Assembly: GCF_003024525.3 (NCBI RefSeq)
Contig: NZ_CP035934.2
Location: 3,286,001-3,350,000 of the forward strand
Source: Acinetobacter cumulans
GTDB lineage: Bacteria; Pseudomonadota; Gammaproteobacteria; Pseudomonadales; Moraxellaceae
Direction of reading: 5' to 3'
Length of the DNA: 64,000 nucleotides
The translations under genes and the position numbers were made by a program. Position 1 is the stretch's first letter. Each line of letters opens with the position of its first letter. Under the pieces are notes generated by a model. That model saw only the letters and a list, made by a program, of their open reading frames with translations, made no database searches and was not told the origin of the DNA. Of the stretch, positions 35,106 through 44,273 are shown in pieces.

Positions 35106-36175
35106 TCACCACGCTCCTTTTTAAAACGATCAAACAGCCCAATGACCCCTTTGGGTAGAAATATCGTGACCACAATAAATAATGCACCGAGCACCAAGAG
35201 CCATGCTTCTGGATAGGCTACGGTAAAATAGGTCTTGAGACCATTGATTAAGCCCGCGCCTAAAATCGGACCAATCAGCGTACCCCGACCACCGGCTGCC
35301 ACCCATACGGCCATTTCAATCGAGTTCACAGGGTTCATTTCACTGGGGTTAATAATGCCAGCCTGTGGCACATACAAAGCACCCGCAATCCCAGCGATAA
35401 CTGCAGAAAGCACCCATGCGGAAAGCTTGTACCAAAGGGTGCGATAGCCTAAATATTGCAAGCGGTTTTCGCTGTCTCGGATTGCACCCAAGACACGTCC
35501 GTAGGGTTGATTCATTAAATGACGTAAACCAACAAAACACAGCAACAACACCAAGGCTGTGATAAAGCAGAGACTGGCCCGCATAGCTGCCGAGCTAATG
35601 TCCATCCCTAAAAGAGTTTTAAAGCCTGTAAAACCATTATTGCCCCCAAAGCCTGTTTCATTACGGAAAAACAACAGCGCTGCCGCAAAGGTCATGGCTT
35701 GAGTAATAATTGAGAAGTACACGCCTTTAATTTTTGAACGGAAAGCAAAGAATCCAAAAATAAAAGCCACCAGTCCAGGAACCAGTACCACCAAAAGTAA
35801 AGCCCACCATAAATGCTGGGTACCTATCCAATACCATGGCAACTCGGTCCAGCTTAAAAAGCGCATAAAGTCGGGTAAGCCATCGCCTGCGGATTCCCGC
35901 ATGAGGTACATACCAAAGGCATATCCACCAAGCGCAAAGTACAGACCATGACCCAGACTTAAAATACCCGCATAGCCCCAGACCAAATCCAATGCCAAAG
36001 CCACCAGTGCTAAGCACATAATTTTGCCAATCAACGTGACCCAATAAGAGGATAAATACAGCGCTGAATCTGCAGGAAGCAGATGTAACCATGGCAAGAT
36101 CAGTAATATGGCAAAGCACACACTAATCGCGATTGCACTGGTGGGTTTATCTGAAACTAAAGATGTGATTTTCAT
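35102..36175 (-). CDS. urtC: Urea ABC transporter permease UrtC
   Basis: Second membrane permease of the urea importer, LivM-like, about nine membrane segments. Blocks such as LVWGYAGILSLGHGLYFALGGYA and QAMTFAAALLFF are typical of UrtC. I chose the ATG at 36175 (MKITSLVSDKPTS, 357 residues) because GGAG lies just before it and it starts right after the urtB stop; a further upstream start would overlap urtB by 29 bases. Confidence 0.93.
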   Translation of the reverse strand: MKITSLVSDKPTSAIAISVCFAILLILPWLHLLPADSALYLSSYWVTLIGKIMCLALVALALDLVWGYAGILSLGHGLYFALGGYAFGMYLMRESAGDGLPDFMRFLSWTELPWYWIGTQHLWWALLLVVLVPGLVAFIFGFFAFRSKIKGVYFSIITQAMTFAAALLFFRNETGFGGNNGFTGFKTLLGMDISSAAMRASLCFITALVLLLCFVGLRHLMNQPYGRVLGAIRDSENRLQYLGYRTLWYKLSAWVLSAVIAGIAGALYVPQAGIINPSEMNPVNSIEMAVWVAAGGRGTLIGPILGAGLINGLKTYFTVAYPEAWLLVLGALFIVVTIFLPKGVIGLFDRFKKERGE

Positions 36176-36179
36176 CGGC

Positions 36180-37817
36180 TTACTCCACAAATCGTCCTTT
36201 GATGGCAAATAAACCTTGTGGACGTTTTTGAATAAACAAAATCACAAGCACCAACAGTAAAATTTTTGCGAGTACTGCACCCATGCCAATTTCCAGCACA
36301 GTGCCACTCACTCCTAAACCAAGCGCGGCCAATACTGCACCCCACACTTGACCCACCCCGCCAACAACCACCACCAAGAAGGCATCGATAATGTAGTTTT
36401 GCCCGAGGTCAGGCCCGACATTGCCGACTTGGGCCAAGGCACAGCCTGCAAGCCCTGCTAAACCAGAACCTAAGCCAAAGGCCATCATGTCGATACGGCT
36501 TGAACGAATACCCACTGCACGTGCCATTTGACGGTTTTGCGTCACGGCACGAACAAAGAGACCAAAACGGGTTTTATTCAGCACATAAACCAGCACTAAA
36601 AGAATAACGATCGTGAAGGCAATAATGGCAATACGGTTATAGGGTAAGATCAAGCTTGGCGTCATCGCAATGCCACCAGACAGCCATGAAATATTGGAGA
36701 CTTCGACGTTTTGTGCGCCAAAAATCATACGCACCAGTTGCATTAAAATCAGACTGACCCCAAAAGTCGCCAATAAGGTTTCTAACTGACGACCGTAAAG
36801 CGGACGAATCACCGTACGCTCAATGAGCATGCCTATCAGTGCACTCACCATAAAGGCCGCTGGAATGGCCGCAATTAAGTACCAATCAATCCAGCTTCCT
36901 AAATAGGTTTTAAACAGGCTTTGCACCACATAAGTGGTATACGCGCCAATCATAATCAGCTCACCATGGGCCATATTAATGACACCCAATAAACCATAAG
37001 TAATGGCGAGACCTAAAGCTGCCAATAATAAAATGCTGGCAGTACTCAATCCTGAAAACACATGCCCCGTCCATTCACTGGCCTGAATTCGGGTTTTAAT
37101 CTTGCTTTGGGCGCTCGTTAACGTTGCTTTTAATTCTGCATGTAAATCGGGTTGTTCAAGCTCGGTTGTCACCATTGCCAATACATCTGGACGATTTGAA
37201 TCTTGTAATACTTTAGCGGCTTGGATTTTCGTCAACACATCTGGACTTTGGTAATCCAAACGCGCCTTTAACTGTGCAAGGCGTGCTTTCACACTGTTAT
37301 TTTTTTCGGCCAAATACAGCTGATTAATTTGCTTTACATCTAATTCAGATAAGTTATTTTCTAAAATATCAATCGCTTCTAAACGCTGAGTAGCATCGGT
37401 AGAGCTTAATTTTTTTTGTGCTTGCGCAAAACTTAATGCTTTTCTTAAAGTATTGACCAAAGTGACTTGTGAGATATCTGCGGGCCATGTGCTCACAAGC
37501 GTTTGATCTGCATAACGGCGCAGTTGATCTTGCTCTTCTAAAATATAGGTCTGTCCTGCGCCATCTCGATATAGCTGATCATTTTCAACATAGGTTGCCA
37601 ATTGATCTAGCAATTCAATACTGGCAGGCCAGCGATTTAACAATGCACGTCGTGTGGCAAAGTCAGCACTGACAAATTGTTGAATGGCATCACCCTGAGC
37701 AAGGGTCTGCGCCGATGCACGTGTGGTTGATGCGGAAGATTCGGCATAGGCTAGATTGAGCCACAAGCACTGGCTCATGATTAAAAACAGAGCGAAAAAA
37801 TGTAGGCGAGTGAACAT
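36180..37817 (-). CDS. urtB: Urea ABC transporter permease UrtB with N-terminal periplasmic domain
   Basis: First membrane permease of the urea importer, LivH-like. The protein has 545 residues from the ATG at 37817, preceded by a G-rich ribosome binding site. A signal peptide (about 1-25) and a 200-residue, helix-rich extracytoplasmic region with Leu/Ala repeats come first. The permease core follows at about 255-540 (LAITYGLLGVINMAHGELIMIGA). The long extension is the known UrtB form in many proteobacteria, so it is not a fusion error. A hairpin separates it from urtA. Confidence 0.93.
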   Translation of the reverse strand: MFTRLHFFALFLIMSQCLWLNLAYAESSASTTRASAQTLAQGDAIQQFVSADFATRRALLNRWPASIELLDQLATYVENDQLYRDGAGQTYILEEQDQLRRYADQTLVSTWPADISQVTLVNTLRKALSFAQAQKKLSSTDATQRLEAIDILENNLSELDVKQINQLYLAEKNNSVKARLAQLKARLDYQSPDVLTKIQAAKVLQDSNRPDVLAMVTTELEQPDLHAELKATLTSAQSKIKTRIQASEWTGHVFSGLSTASILLLAALGLAITYGLLGVINMAHGELIMIGAYTTYVVQSLFKTYLGSWIDWYLIAAIPAAFMVSALIGMLIERTVIRPLYGRQLETLLATFGVSLILMQLVRMIFGAQNVEVSNISWLSGGIAMTPSLILPYNRIAIIAFTIVILLVLVYVLNKTRFGLFVRAVTQNRQMARAVGIRSSRIDMMAFGLGSGLAGLAGCALAQVGNVGPDLGQNYIIDAFLVVVVGGVGQVWGAVLAALGLGVSGTVLEIGMGAVLAKILLLVLVILFIQKRPQGLFAIKGRFVE

Positions 37818-37880
37818 CAACGTCCCCCCTTTTTTATAGATCGCATGCAGGTCAAATGCATGATGTGAACTTTAGAATTT

Positions 37881-37909
37881 TAGAAAAGCCCGCCACTGGC
37901 ATGGCAGGC
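37881..37909 (-). terminator. Attenuator-like hairpin between urtA and urtB
   Basis: Minus strand: GCCTGCCA-tgccag-TGGCGGGC (one G-T pair) followed by TTTTCT. It lies 11 bases after the urtA stop. Partial termination here would let the binding protein be made in excess over the membrane parts. Confidence 0.65.
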
Positions 37910-37920
37910 AAGTTGTGCTT

Positions 37921-39207
37921 TTATTTTGGAATGTACGGGCTCCATGGCTCCGCAGGAATTGTTTTTGCTGTTTTGTAGACCACATCAAATTGTCCGTCTG
38001 CACGGATTTGGCCAATCATGACAGGCTTATGTAAGTGATGATTTTTGGCATCCATTTCGAGCTTATAGCCCGATGGTGCATCAAAGCTTTGACCCGCCAT
38101 TGCTTCACGGACTTTATCTACATCGGTCGTGCCTGCTTTTTCTACGGCTTGCTTCCACATATTGATGCCAACATAAGTCGCTTCCATTGGATCGTTGGTG
38201 ACTATTTTTTCAGCATTTGGCAGTTTATATTCCACCGCATACTGCTTCATCTTGCCAATGAATTCCGAGTTCTTCGGATTTTTTACCGACATGAAATAGT
38301 TCCACGCGGCTAAATGCCCAACCAAAGGCTTAGTGTCTATGCCACGTAACTCTTCTTCTCCCACAGAGAACGCCATGACTGGAATATCCGAAGCTTTAAT
38401 ACCTTGGTTACCTAGCTCACGGTAAAACGGCACATTAGAGTCGCCATTGATGGTCGAAATCACAGCCGTTTTTTTGCCCGCTGCAAACTTCTTCACGTTG
38501 CCTACAATAGTTTGGTAGTTGCTATGACCAAATGGCGTGTACTCTTCCATAATGTCTGCATCGGCTACACCTTTAGACTTTAAAAATGCACGCAAAATTT
38601 TATTGGTGGTGCGCGGGTAAACATAGTCTGTTCCAAGTAAAACAAAACGTTCCGCTTTACCGCCCTCTTCGCTCATCAAGTATTCCACAGCCGGAATGGC
38701 TTGTTGATTTGGCGCAGCACCTGTATAGAAAATATTTTTTGATTGCTCTTGGCCTTCATATTGGACCGGATAAAACAATAAGCCATTAAGCTCTTCCACC
38801 ACAGGCAATACAGATTTACGCGAAACGGACGTCCAACAGCCAAAAATTACTGCAACTTTATCTTGCGTAATTAACTGGCGAGCTTTTTCTGCAAATAAAG
38901 GCCAGTTCGAGGCAGGGTCAACCACCACAGGCTCAAGTTTTTTGCCCATCACACCGCCATTGGCATTAATTTCATTAATGGCCATCAGCGCAGTGTCTTT
39001 TAACGACGTTTCTGAAATCGCCATCGTGCCAGACAGTGAATGTAAAATTCCGACCTTAATGGTATCGCCACTACTTGCTGCTGCTTTCGGTTCTGAGTTG
39101 GCAACTTGTGTTTTTTCTTCTGCTGGTTTTGAGCAACCTGTTAAAGTTAATGTGCCCAACATGGCAAGTGCCAATAATGATTTTGAAAATAATTTTTGTT
39201 CCAACAT
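37921..39207 (-). CDS. urtA: Urea ABC transporter substrate-binding lipoprotein UrtA
   Basis: Periplasmic urea-binding protein of the importer, 428 residues. The N-terminus is a lipoprotein signal with lipobox LTGC (Cys25). The mature part has the UrtA signature IKVGILHSLSGTMAISE, then FGCWTSVSRKSVLPVVEE and FYPVQYEGQE, which separate it from amide-binding AmiC and LIV proteins. GGAGAG precedes the ATG. It is the first gene of urtABCDE. No urease genes are in the window, so urea must be used by enzymes encoded elsewhere. Confidence 0.95.
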   Translation of the reverse strand: MLEQKLFSKSLLALAMLGTLTLTGCSKPAEEKTQVANSEPKAAASSGDTIKVGILHSLSGTMAISETSLKDTALMAINEINANGGVMGKKLEPVVVDPASNWPLFAEKARQLITQDKVAVIFGCWTSVSRKSVLPVVEELNGLLFYPVQYEGQEQSKNIFYTGAAPNQQAIPAVEYLMSEEGGKAERFVLLGTDYVYPRTTNKILRAFLKSKGVADADIMEEYTPFGHSNYQTIVGNVKKFAAGKKTAVISTINGDSNVPFYRELGNQGIKASDIPVMAFSVGEEELRGIDTKPLVGHLAAWNYFMSVKNPKNSEFIGKMKQYAVEYKLPNAEKIVTNDPMEATYVGINMWKQAVEKAGTTDVDKVREAMAGQSFDAPSGYKLEMDAKNHHLHKPVMIGQIRADGQFDVVYKTAKTIPAEPWSPYIPK

Positions 39208-39266
39208 CTACGCACTCTCCAAATAATTTTCGCGCTCTGCGCATGTGTTATTGCTAAGTGCTGTTA

Positions 39267-39283
39267 TTCAAGTTCTATGCCAA
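39267..39283 (-). promoter_or_regulatory. Possible sigma-54 promoter of urtABCDE
   Basis: Minus strand: TTGGCAT-agaac-TTGAA, i.e. GG and GA separated by ten bases where the sigma-54 consensus has GG-N10-GC. It lies about 60 bases before the urtA ATG, as expected for a nitrogen-controlled promoter. The -12 element is imperfect and no NtrC site was confirmed. Confidence 0.35.
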
Positions 39284-39518
39284 TCGGCAAAATCATGTAT
39301 AAAACATTAAAGCCACTATTCAATTTATTATTATTTTTCAATTTATTAAAACTCATTCAATTTATGTTTTGATAGTTTCATCTTCCTCAATATCTCATTT
39401 TTTTGCATACAAACTTGTATCCAACATGACAACTAAAAAATTCCAAGATGGCTCAAAGTGCACAATCACATTTTTAAAGCTGCACAACTACAGCGCATTT
39501 TATGTACTGCTTAGACAT

Positions 39519-39546
39519 AAAAAAGCCCGCATCTGCGGGCTTTTTT
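39519..39546 (-). terminator. Intrinsic terminator of parE
   Basis: AAAAAGCCCGC-atct-GCGGGCTTTTTT, symmetrical, 55 bases after the parE stop. Confidence 0.88.
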
Positions 39547-39601
39547 ACATAGTTGGCTCAAGTCGCACTCAGCCAGTACTTGCGCCAAATACAAAATTAA
39601 A

Positions 39602-41482
39602 TTATACGGTCAACTCAGCTAAATTGCCTTTTTGCTCTAACCAATCTTTACGATCAGACGCACGTTTTTTCGCAAGAAGCTTATCCAAAAGACCTGCCGT
39701 AAACTGGCTATCATCTAAATCTAATTGCACCAAACGACGGGTATTTGGATCAAGTGTCGTTTCACGTAATTGACTCGCGTTCATTTCACCTAAGCCTTTA
39801 AAGCGAGTGATTTGCGGATTTTTAGTTTTGCATTTTTTCAAAATGCCATCTAACTCTGCATCATCCAAGGCATAGTGCACGTCTTTGTTATCATCAATAC
39901 GATACAAAGGAGGCATGGCAACAAATAAATGCCCTTCTTCCACCAAGGTTGGAAAATGCTTCACGAATAAAGCACACAGTAGGGTCGCAATGTGTAAGCC
40001 ATCGGAATCGGCATCGGCCAAAATGCAAATTTTGCCATAGCGCAGTTCAGACAAATCATCTGAGCCCGGGTCTACACCAATCGCAATCGCAATGTTATGC
40101 ACTTCTTGAGAAGCCAGCACTTCATCTGAAGAAACTTCCCACGTATTTAAAATTTTCCCGCGAATCGGCATAATCGCTTGGAAGTTTTTATCCCGCGCTT
40201 GCTTAGCAGAACCGCCCGCAGAGTCACCTTCCACAATAAACAGTTCAGATTCTTCGAGCGTATGCCCGACACAGTCAGACAATTTACCCGGCAAGGTTGG
40301 GCCAGCCACAATCTTTTTACGCTCAACTTTTTTGGCAGCTTTTAAACGACGGCCTGCTTTCGAAATCGCCATTTCAGCCAACTGCATTGCAATCTCTGAA
40401 TTTTGATTCAGCCACAATGCAAATGCATCTTTGGCAATATTCTGCACAATGCCAGATGCTTCACGGCTCGACAGACGCTCTTTGGTTTGCCCAGAAAACT
40501 GCGGTTCTTGGAATTTCAGCGACAAAATATAGTTCACGCCGTCCCAAACATCTTCCGCAGATAATTTCAGATTACGAGGCAATAAATTGCGTAGTTCACA
40601 GAACTCGCGCATTGCATCTGCTACACCTGAACGCAAACCGTTCACATGCGTACCGCCCTGCGCCGTTGGAATCAAGTTCACATACGATTCTTGAATCGAC
40701 TCGCCACCTTCAACATTCCAACAAATGGCAAATTCGGCACTGGCACGTTCGGCATCACCTGTTGCGACAAAAGCTGGCGCTGGAATAATCTCACGGTCTT
40801 GCAGTTCATCCATCAAATAGTCAACAAGACCATTTTCAAACTGCCAAGTGATTTTTTCATCGTTAATTTGGTCAACATAATTAATTTCTAAGCCCGCAGC
40901 TAACACCGCTTTGGCTTTTAAATTATGTTTTAGGGCTTTTAAAGCAAATTTTGGTGAATCAAAATACTTAGCTTCAGGCCAGAAATGTACCCGTGTGCCT
41001 GTTGCACGTTTGGCACATTTACCTTCCAAAACTTCTAAAGGTGCAACCGCTTCGCCTTGCTCAAAGGCCATTTTATAGAGGTTGCCTTGGCGCTGTACTT
41101 CCACTTCAACACGGGTTGAAAGCGCATTCACCACCGAAATACCTACACCATGCAAACCACCAGAAAATTGATAGTTGTCTGTGCTGAACTTACCGCCGGC
41201 ATGGAGTTTGGTTAAAATAATCTCAATACCAGATTGGCCATATTCTGGATGAATATCAACTGGCATACCGCGGCCATTGTCCTCTACAGACAAAGAGCCA
41301 TCTTTATAAACAATCACGGTAATTTTATTGGCATGACCTGCAAGTGCTTCATCGACAGCATTATCAATCACTTCTTGCGCCAAATGGTTTGGACGACTTG
41401 TGTCGGTATACATGCCCGGGCGACGGCGCACCGGATCTAAACCAGATAAAACTTCAAGAGATTGGGCCGTATATTGAGACAC
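39602..41482 (-). CDS. parE: DNA topoisomerase IV subunit B
   Basis: ATPase subunit of topoisomerase IV, which decatenates daughter chromosomes; a target of coumarin-type inhibitors. The GHKL ATPase motifs (VIDNAVDEAL, DNGRGMPV and GLHGVGISVVNALS) are intact. So are the TOPRIM residues (EGDSAGG, DADSDGLHI). I chose the GTG at 41480-41482 as start (626 residues, beginning MSQYTAQSLEVLSG) with AAGGAA upstream. The frame stays open for 32 more codons, but that stretch overlaps the yqiA-like gene and lacks conservation. The E. coli yqiA-parE order is conserved. Confidence 0.95.
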   Translation of the reverse strand: MSQYTAQSLEVLSGLDPVRRRPGMYTDTSRPNHLAQEVIDNAVDEALAGHANKITVIVYKDGSLSVEDNGRGMPVDIHPEYGQSGIEIILTKLHAGGKFSTDNYQFSGGLHGVGISVVNALSTRVEVEVQRQGNLYKMAFEQGEAVAPLEVLEGKCAKRATGTRVHFWPEAKYFDSPKFALKALKHNLKAKAVLAAGLEINYVDQINDEKITWQFENGLVDYLMDELQDREIIPAPAFVATGDAERASAEFAICWNVEGGESIQESYVNLIPTAQGGTHVNGLRSGVADAMREFCELRNLLPRNLKLSAEDVWDGVNYILSLKFQEPQFSGQTKERLSSREASGIVQNIAKDAFALWLNQNSEIAMQLAEMAISKAGRRLKAAKKVERKKIVAGPTLPGKLSDCVGHTLEESELFIVEGDSAGGSAKQARDKNFQAIMPIRGKILNTWEVSSDEVLASQEVHNIAIAIGVDPGSDDLSELRYGKICILADADSDGLHIATLLCALFVKHFPTLVEEGHLFVAMPPLYRIDDNKDVHYALDDAELDGILKKCKTKNPQITRFKGLGEMNASQLRETTLDPNTRRLVQLDLDDSQFTAGLLDKLLAKKRASDRKDWLEQKGNLAELTV

Positions 41483-41496
41483 GTTGTAAGGTTTCC

Positions 41497-42084
41497 TTAT
41501 TTTATGCTGTCCGATAAAAACTGTAGCACTGCCGGTATTTTGTCTGCGAAATCGTCCATAGCATGACTGCCATGACAATCGATCATCAGCATTGCACCTT
41601 GCGAGGCTTCACTATAATAACGCTGTGCTTCACGATAATCCAAAACTTCATCGCCTTGCTGTAATAGCACTAAAATTTTGCTCGCATCTTGCACAAATGG
41701 TACAGAAATGTGTTCTAAGTGATCAAGCTGTGCTTCATCCAAGGACCAATCTGCCGTAACGGCATAAGGCAATGCGGTTGTTGCAAATAAAGTTCTAAAC
41801 AAATGCCATGGTCGCATTGCTGGATTAATCAGTACAGCAGGAATACCATGCTTCGCGACCAATTGCGTCGCATAAAAGCCCCCCATACTGCTTCCCACCA
41901 AGACTACATCCGACAAATTCCTAATCTGTGTAGACAGTAGATCTAAAGCATGCTGCGGATGCATATTTAAATCAGGCAAATGCACTACATCGTTCGGGCG
42001 ATATTGTGCGCAGTACTGCTTTAATTGTTGACCTTTAATTGAATTTGAACTGCTTTGAAAGCCGTGTAAATAAATGATGTTCAT
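41497..42084 (-). CDS. YqiA/YcfP-family alpha/beta hydrolase (esterase)
   Basis: Small cytoplasmic esterase, 195 residues. The opening MNIIYLHGFQSSSNSIKGQQ is the YqiA hallmark, the nucleophile is S66 in GSSMGG, and the likely His is in DCHGSHAMDDF. It lies 14 bases before the parE start codon on the same strand, the same neighbour as in E. coli, so the two are co-transcribed. The biological substrate is unknown. Confidence 0.88.
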   Translation of the reverse strand: MNIIYLHGFQSSSNSIKGQQLKQYCAQYRPNDVVHLPDLNMHPQHALDLLSTQIRNLSDVVLVGSSMGGFYATQLVAKHGIPAVLINPAMRPWHLFRTLFATTALPYAVTADWSLDEAQLDHLEHISVPFVQDASKILVLLQQGDEVLDYREAQRYYSEASQGAMLMIDCHGSHAMDDFADKIPAVLQFLSDSIK

Positions 42085-42323
42085 CGCTTGTTCACAAAAT
42101 TATATACAAATTAATCAAAATAAAGTTTATAAATGAGATGTAGGTCTCATTTCAAAAAGTGAGTTTCTGCATTTTGTTAGACAATAAATCCGCTGCCGAA
42201 ACACGATCATCGGTATTTTAAATATTATTCATAATAAGGCACTAGCCTTAAACAATAAGACTTATACCGTGAAGCTTAGATAAAAGAAAGCCCGAATATA
42301 CGGCGCATAAAACGACACAGGAT

Positions 42324-43664
42324 ATGACGCAGATGCCGAGTTTAACACCACTACACGAAACCTATTGTAAATGGGACCGCACACCACCGAGCCAAGCCGA
42401 TGTCCTCGAAGGCTTGGCACAGCTGGTAACGATGCGTTTTAGTGATGTCGTGCATGACCTCATCCAAAATATTCAACGTGAGCTTTTAATCAGTATTTTT
42501 GGGATGAGCGAGCAAAAGTCAAAAAGCATCCATAAAATTCCCTATGTCAAAAAGCTGTATCAATTCACTTATGAAAGCTTTTTTAACTACGGAAACTATT
42601 TATTAGCACCTATTTTACGTGGTGTCATCGAGCGATTTCCAAAGCTACACGACAAACCATTAACCCCGAGTCTGCATATTTTGGTCGGTGCGTTAAATGG
42701 CGTACTGGGTGATTATTTACTCAAATATCAAAACCCTATGGCACTGCCTATGGCTGTGTATGACCATTATGGTAGCTTACAAAAAGGCGAACTCAGTGGC
42801 CGTGTGACCTTATTTGTACATGGCCTATGTATGCACCATTTGTCTTGGTCAAATCATAAATTTGGTGGCATCGGCGAAAAACTCTTGGCGCAACGTGATC
42901 ACAACACCATGTTGTACCTGAACTACAATACAGGCCGTCGCATTTCTGCCAATGGGCGCAGTCTATCCAATACCTTAGAAGATCTGTTACAACGTAATCC
43001 AAATATTACCAGCATTGATTTGATTGGCCACAGTATGGGCGGATTGGTGTCTCGTAGTGCCCTCTTTTATGGCAAACAAAATATGCACCACTGGATTCAC
43101 CGCGTTGAAAACTTGGTCTGTCTGGGCTCTCCACACCACGGTGCAGTATTAGAACGTTTTGGCTTTGCAATGCAAGATAAGCTTGGGCATTTACCTCTTG
43201 GAAAAATTGTCGGCCATGTGGTGAATATTCGGAGTAATGGAATTCTAGATTTACGCTATGGAAGCGTCCGTGATGATGATTGGGAACACAATGATGTACG
43301 TATTGGGATGATGGACGACAATCGTAAACCTGCACCGATTCCTTCACATATTAATACCTATCTTGTGGCCGGAACCATTGAGTTTGAGCACCGTAAAAAT
43401 CGGACCTTAAAAGTCATTGGTGATTATTTGGTCAGTGTAAAAAGTGCCTTGGGCGAACACCCCAATAGTCGCTATCAACTAAAAGTACCAGATGCACATA
43501 AAGCCATTTTCTATGGTCTAAATCACTTTGAAATTCAATATCACTCGCATGTTGCAGAACAAGTCGCTCGCTGGTTCTACCCAAGTGTAGAAGATCAAGC
43601 TTATGATCAAATTCATGAATATATGATGGACTTGGCGAGCATGGAAGGCATCGCGCTCACTTAA
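42324..43664 (+). CDS. Lipase-like alpha/beta hydrolase
   Basis: Cytoplasmic serine hydrolase of 446 residues. The core (about 155-340) has the oxyanion segment VTLFVHGLCMHH, the nucleophile S237 in GHSMGG, and LVCLGSPHHGAVLE, a PGAP1/lipase-class pattern. A helical N-terminal region of about 150 residues precedes it, and a C-terminal extension with YGLNHFEIQYHSHV may supply the catalytic His. No signal peptide is seen. A second ATG three codons in is better placed relative to AGGA. Substrate is unknown. Confidence 0.78.
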   Translation: MTQMPSLTPLHETYCKWDRTPPSQADVLEGLAQLVTMRFSDVVHDLIQNIQRELLISIFGMSEQKSKSIHKIPYVKKLYQFTYESFFNYGNYLLAPILRGVIERFPKLHDKPLTPSLHILVGALNGVLGDYLLKYQNPMALPMAVYDHYGSLQKGELSGRVTLFVHGLCMHHLSWSNHKFGGIGEKLLAQRDHNTMLYLNYNTGRRISANGRSLSNTLEDLLQRNPNITSIDLIGHSMGGLVSRSALFYGKQNMHHWIHRVENLVCLGSPHHGAVLERFGFAMQDKLGHLPLGKIVGHVVNIRSNGILDLRYGSVRDDDWEHNDVRIGMMDDNRKPAPIPSHINTYLVAGTIEFEHRKNRTLKVIGDYLVSVKSALGEHPNSRYQLKVPDAHKAIFYGLNHFEIQYHSHVAEQVARWFYPSVEDQAYDQIHEYMMDLASMEGIALT

Positions 43665-43685
43665 ATAAATAAGATATTTTTGCCA

Positions 43686-43715
43686 CAAAAAAGCCAGCTT
43701 GATGCTGGCTTTTTC
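43686..43715. terminator. Bidirectional terminator between lipase-like gene and dsbB
   Basis: AAAAAAGCCAGC-ttgat-GCTGGCTTTTT between two convergent genes. Confidence 0.87.
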
Positions 43716-43756
43716 ATGTCGATGTGCATGCTCAGCGTCATGCAAATTTGGTTATG

Positions 43757-44254
43757 TTAAGCAGGATACCTACGACATAATTGCCAAAGGCCCACCACGG
43801 CCAGCACTGCAAAAAACACCCCAGACCAAACAGGTAAAGACTGTCCTAAGAAGGTCCAATCCACTTTGGCACATTCGCCAGAACCCGTTAATACCTGCTG
43901 GAATACAGATTTTAAAGGCAGGGTTTCAACCCAATAATCCAATCCAGGCCCACAACTTGGCACCTTATCTGGCGGTAAATTTTGTAGCCAGACATGCCGT
44001 GCTGCCACACCCACAGACCACAAAATAGATACGCTAGCCAAGAAGGCATAGATGCGTTTCATAACATTTGAGGCAGGATTATGTAAACATGCCAACAACG
44101 AAATCAGCCCAAGACCAATTAGGCCAATCCGTTGAAATACACATAATGGACAAGGTTCAAGCCCTTGCACATGTTCCAGATACAGCGCAAAACTCATGCC
44201 AATCACACTGGCTACAAATAATAAGCCACTGATCAGGCGATAACTCCACTGCAT
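43757..44254 (-). CDS. dsbB: Disulfide bond formation protein B
   Basis: Inner-membrane enzyme that reoxidises DsbA and passes electrons to quinone. Four membrane segments are visible, with the two essential cysteine pairs: C35-x2-C38 (CPLC, the quinone-side pair) and C101/C128 (the DsbA-side pair). Length 165 is normal. The gene starts 20 bases after gshA in the same direction, so they may share a transcript. Confidence 0.94.
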   Translation of the reverse strand: MQWSYRLISGLLFVASVIGMSFALYLEHVQGLEPCPLCVFQRIGLIGLGLISLLACLHNPASNVMKRIYAFLASVSILWSVGVAARHVWLQNLPPDKVPSCGPGLDYWVETLPLKSVFQQVLTGSGECAKVDWTFLGQSLPVWSGVFFAVLAVVGLWQLCRRYPA

Positions 44255-44273
44255 GGGGTTCCCTCTATTTTAT

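Noticed and set aside
33578..39207. Branched-chain amino acid (liv) transporter
   Set aside because: The five-gene order, the UrtA signature, the long UrtB extension and the UrtD-type ABC signature all point to urea uptake rather than LIV.
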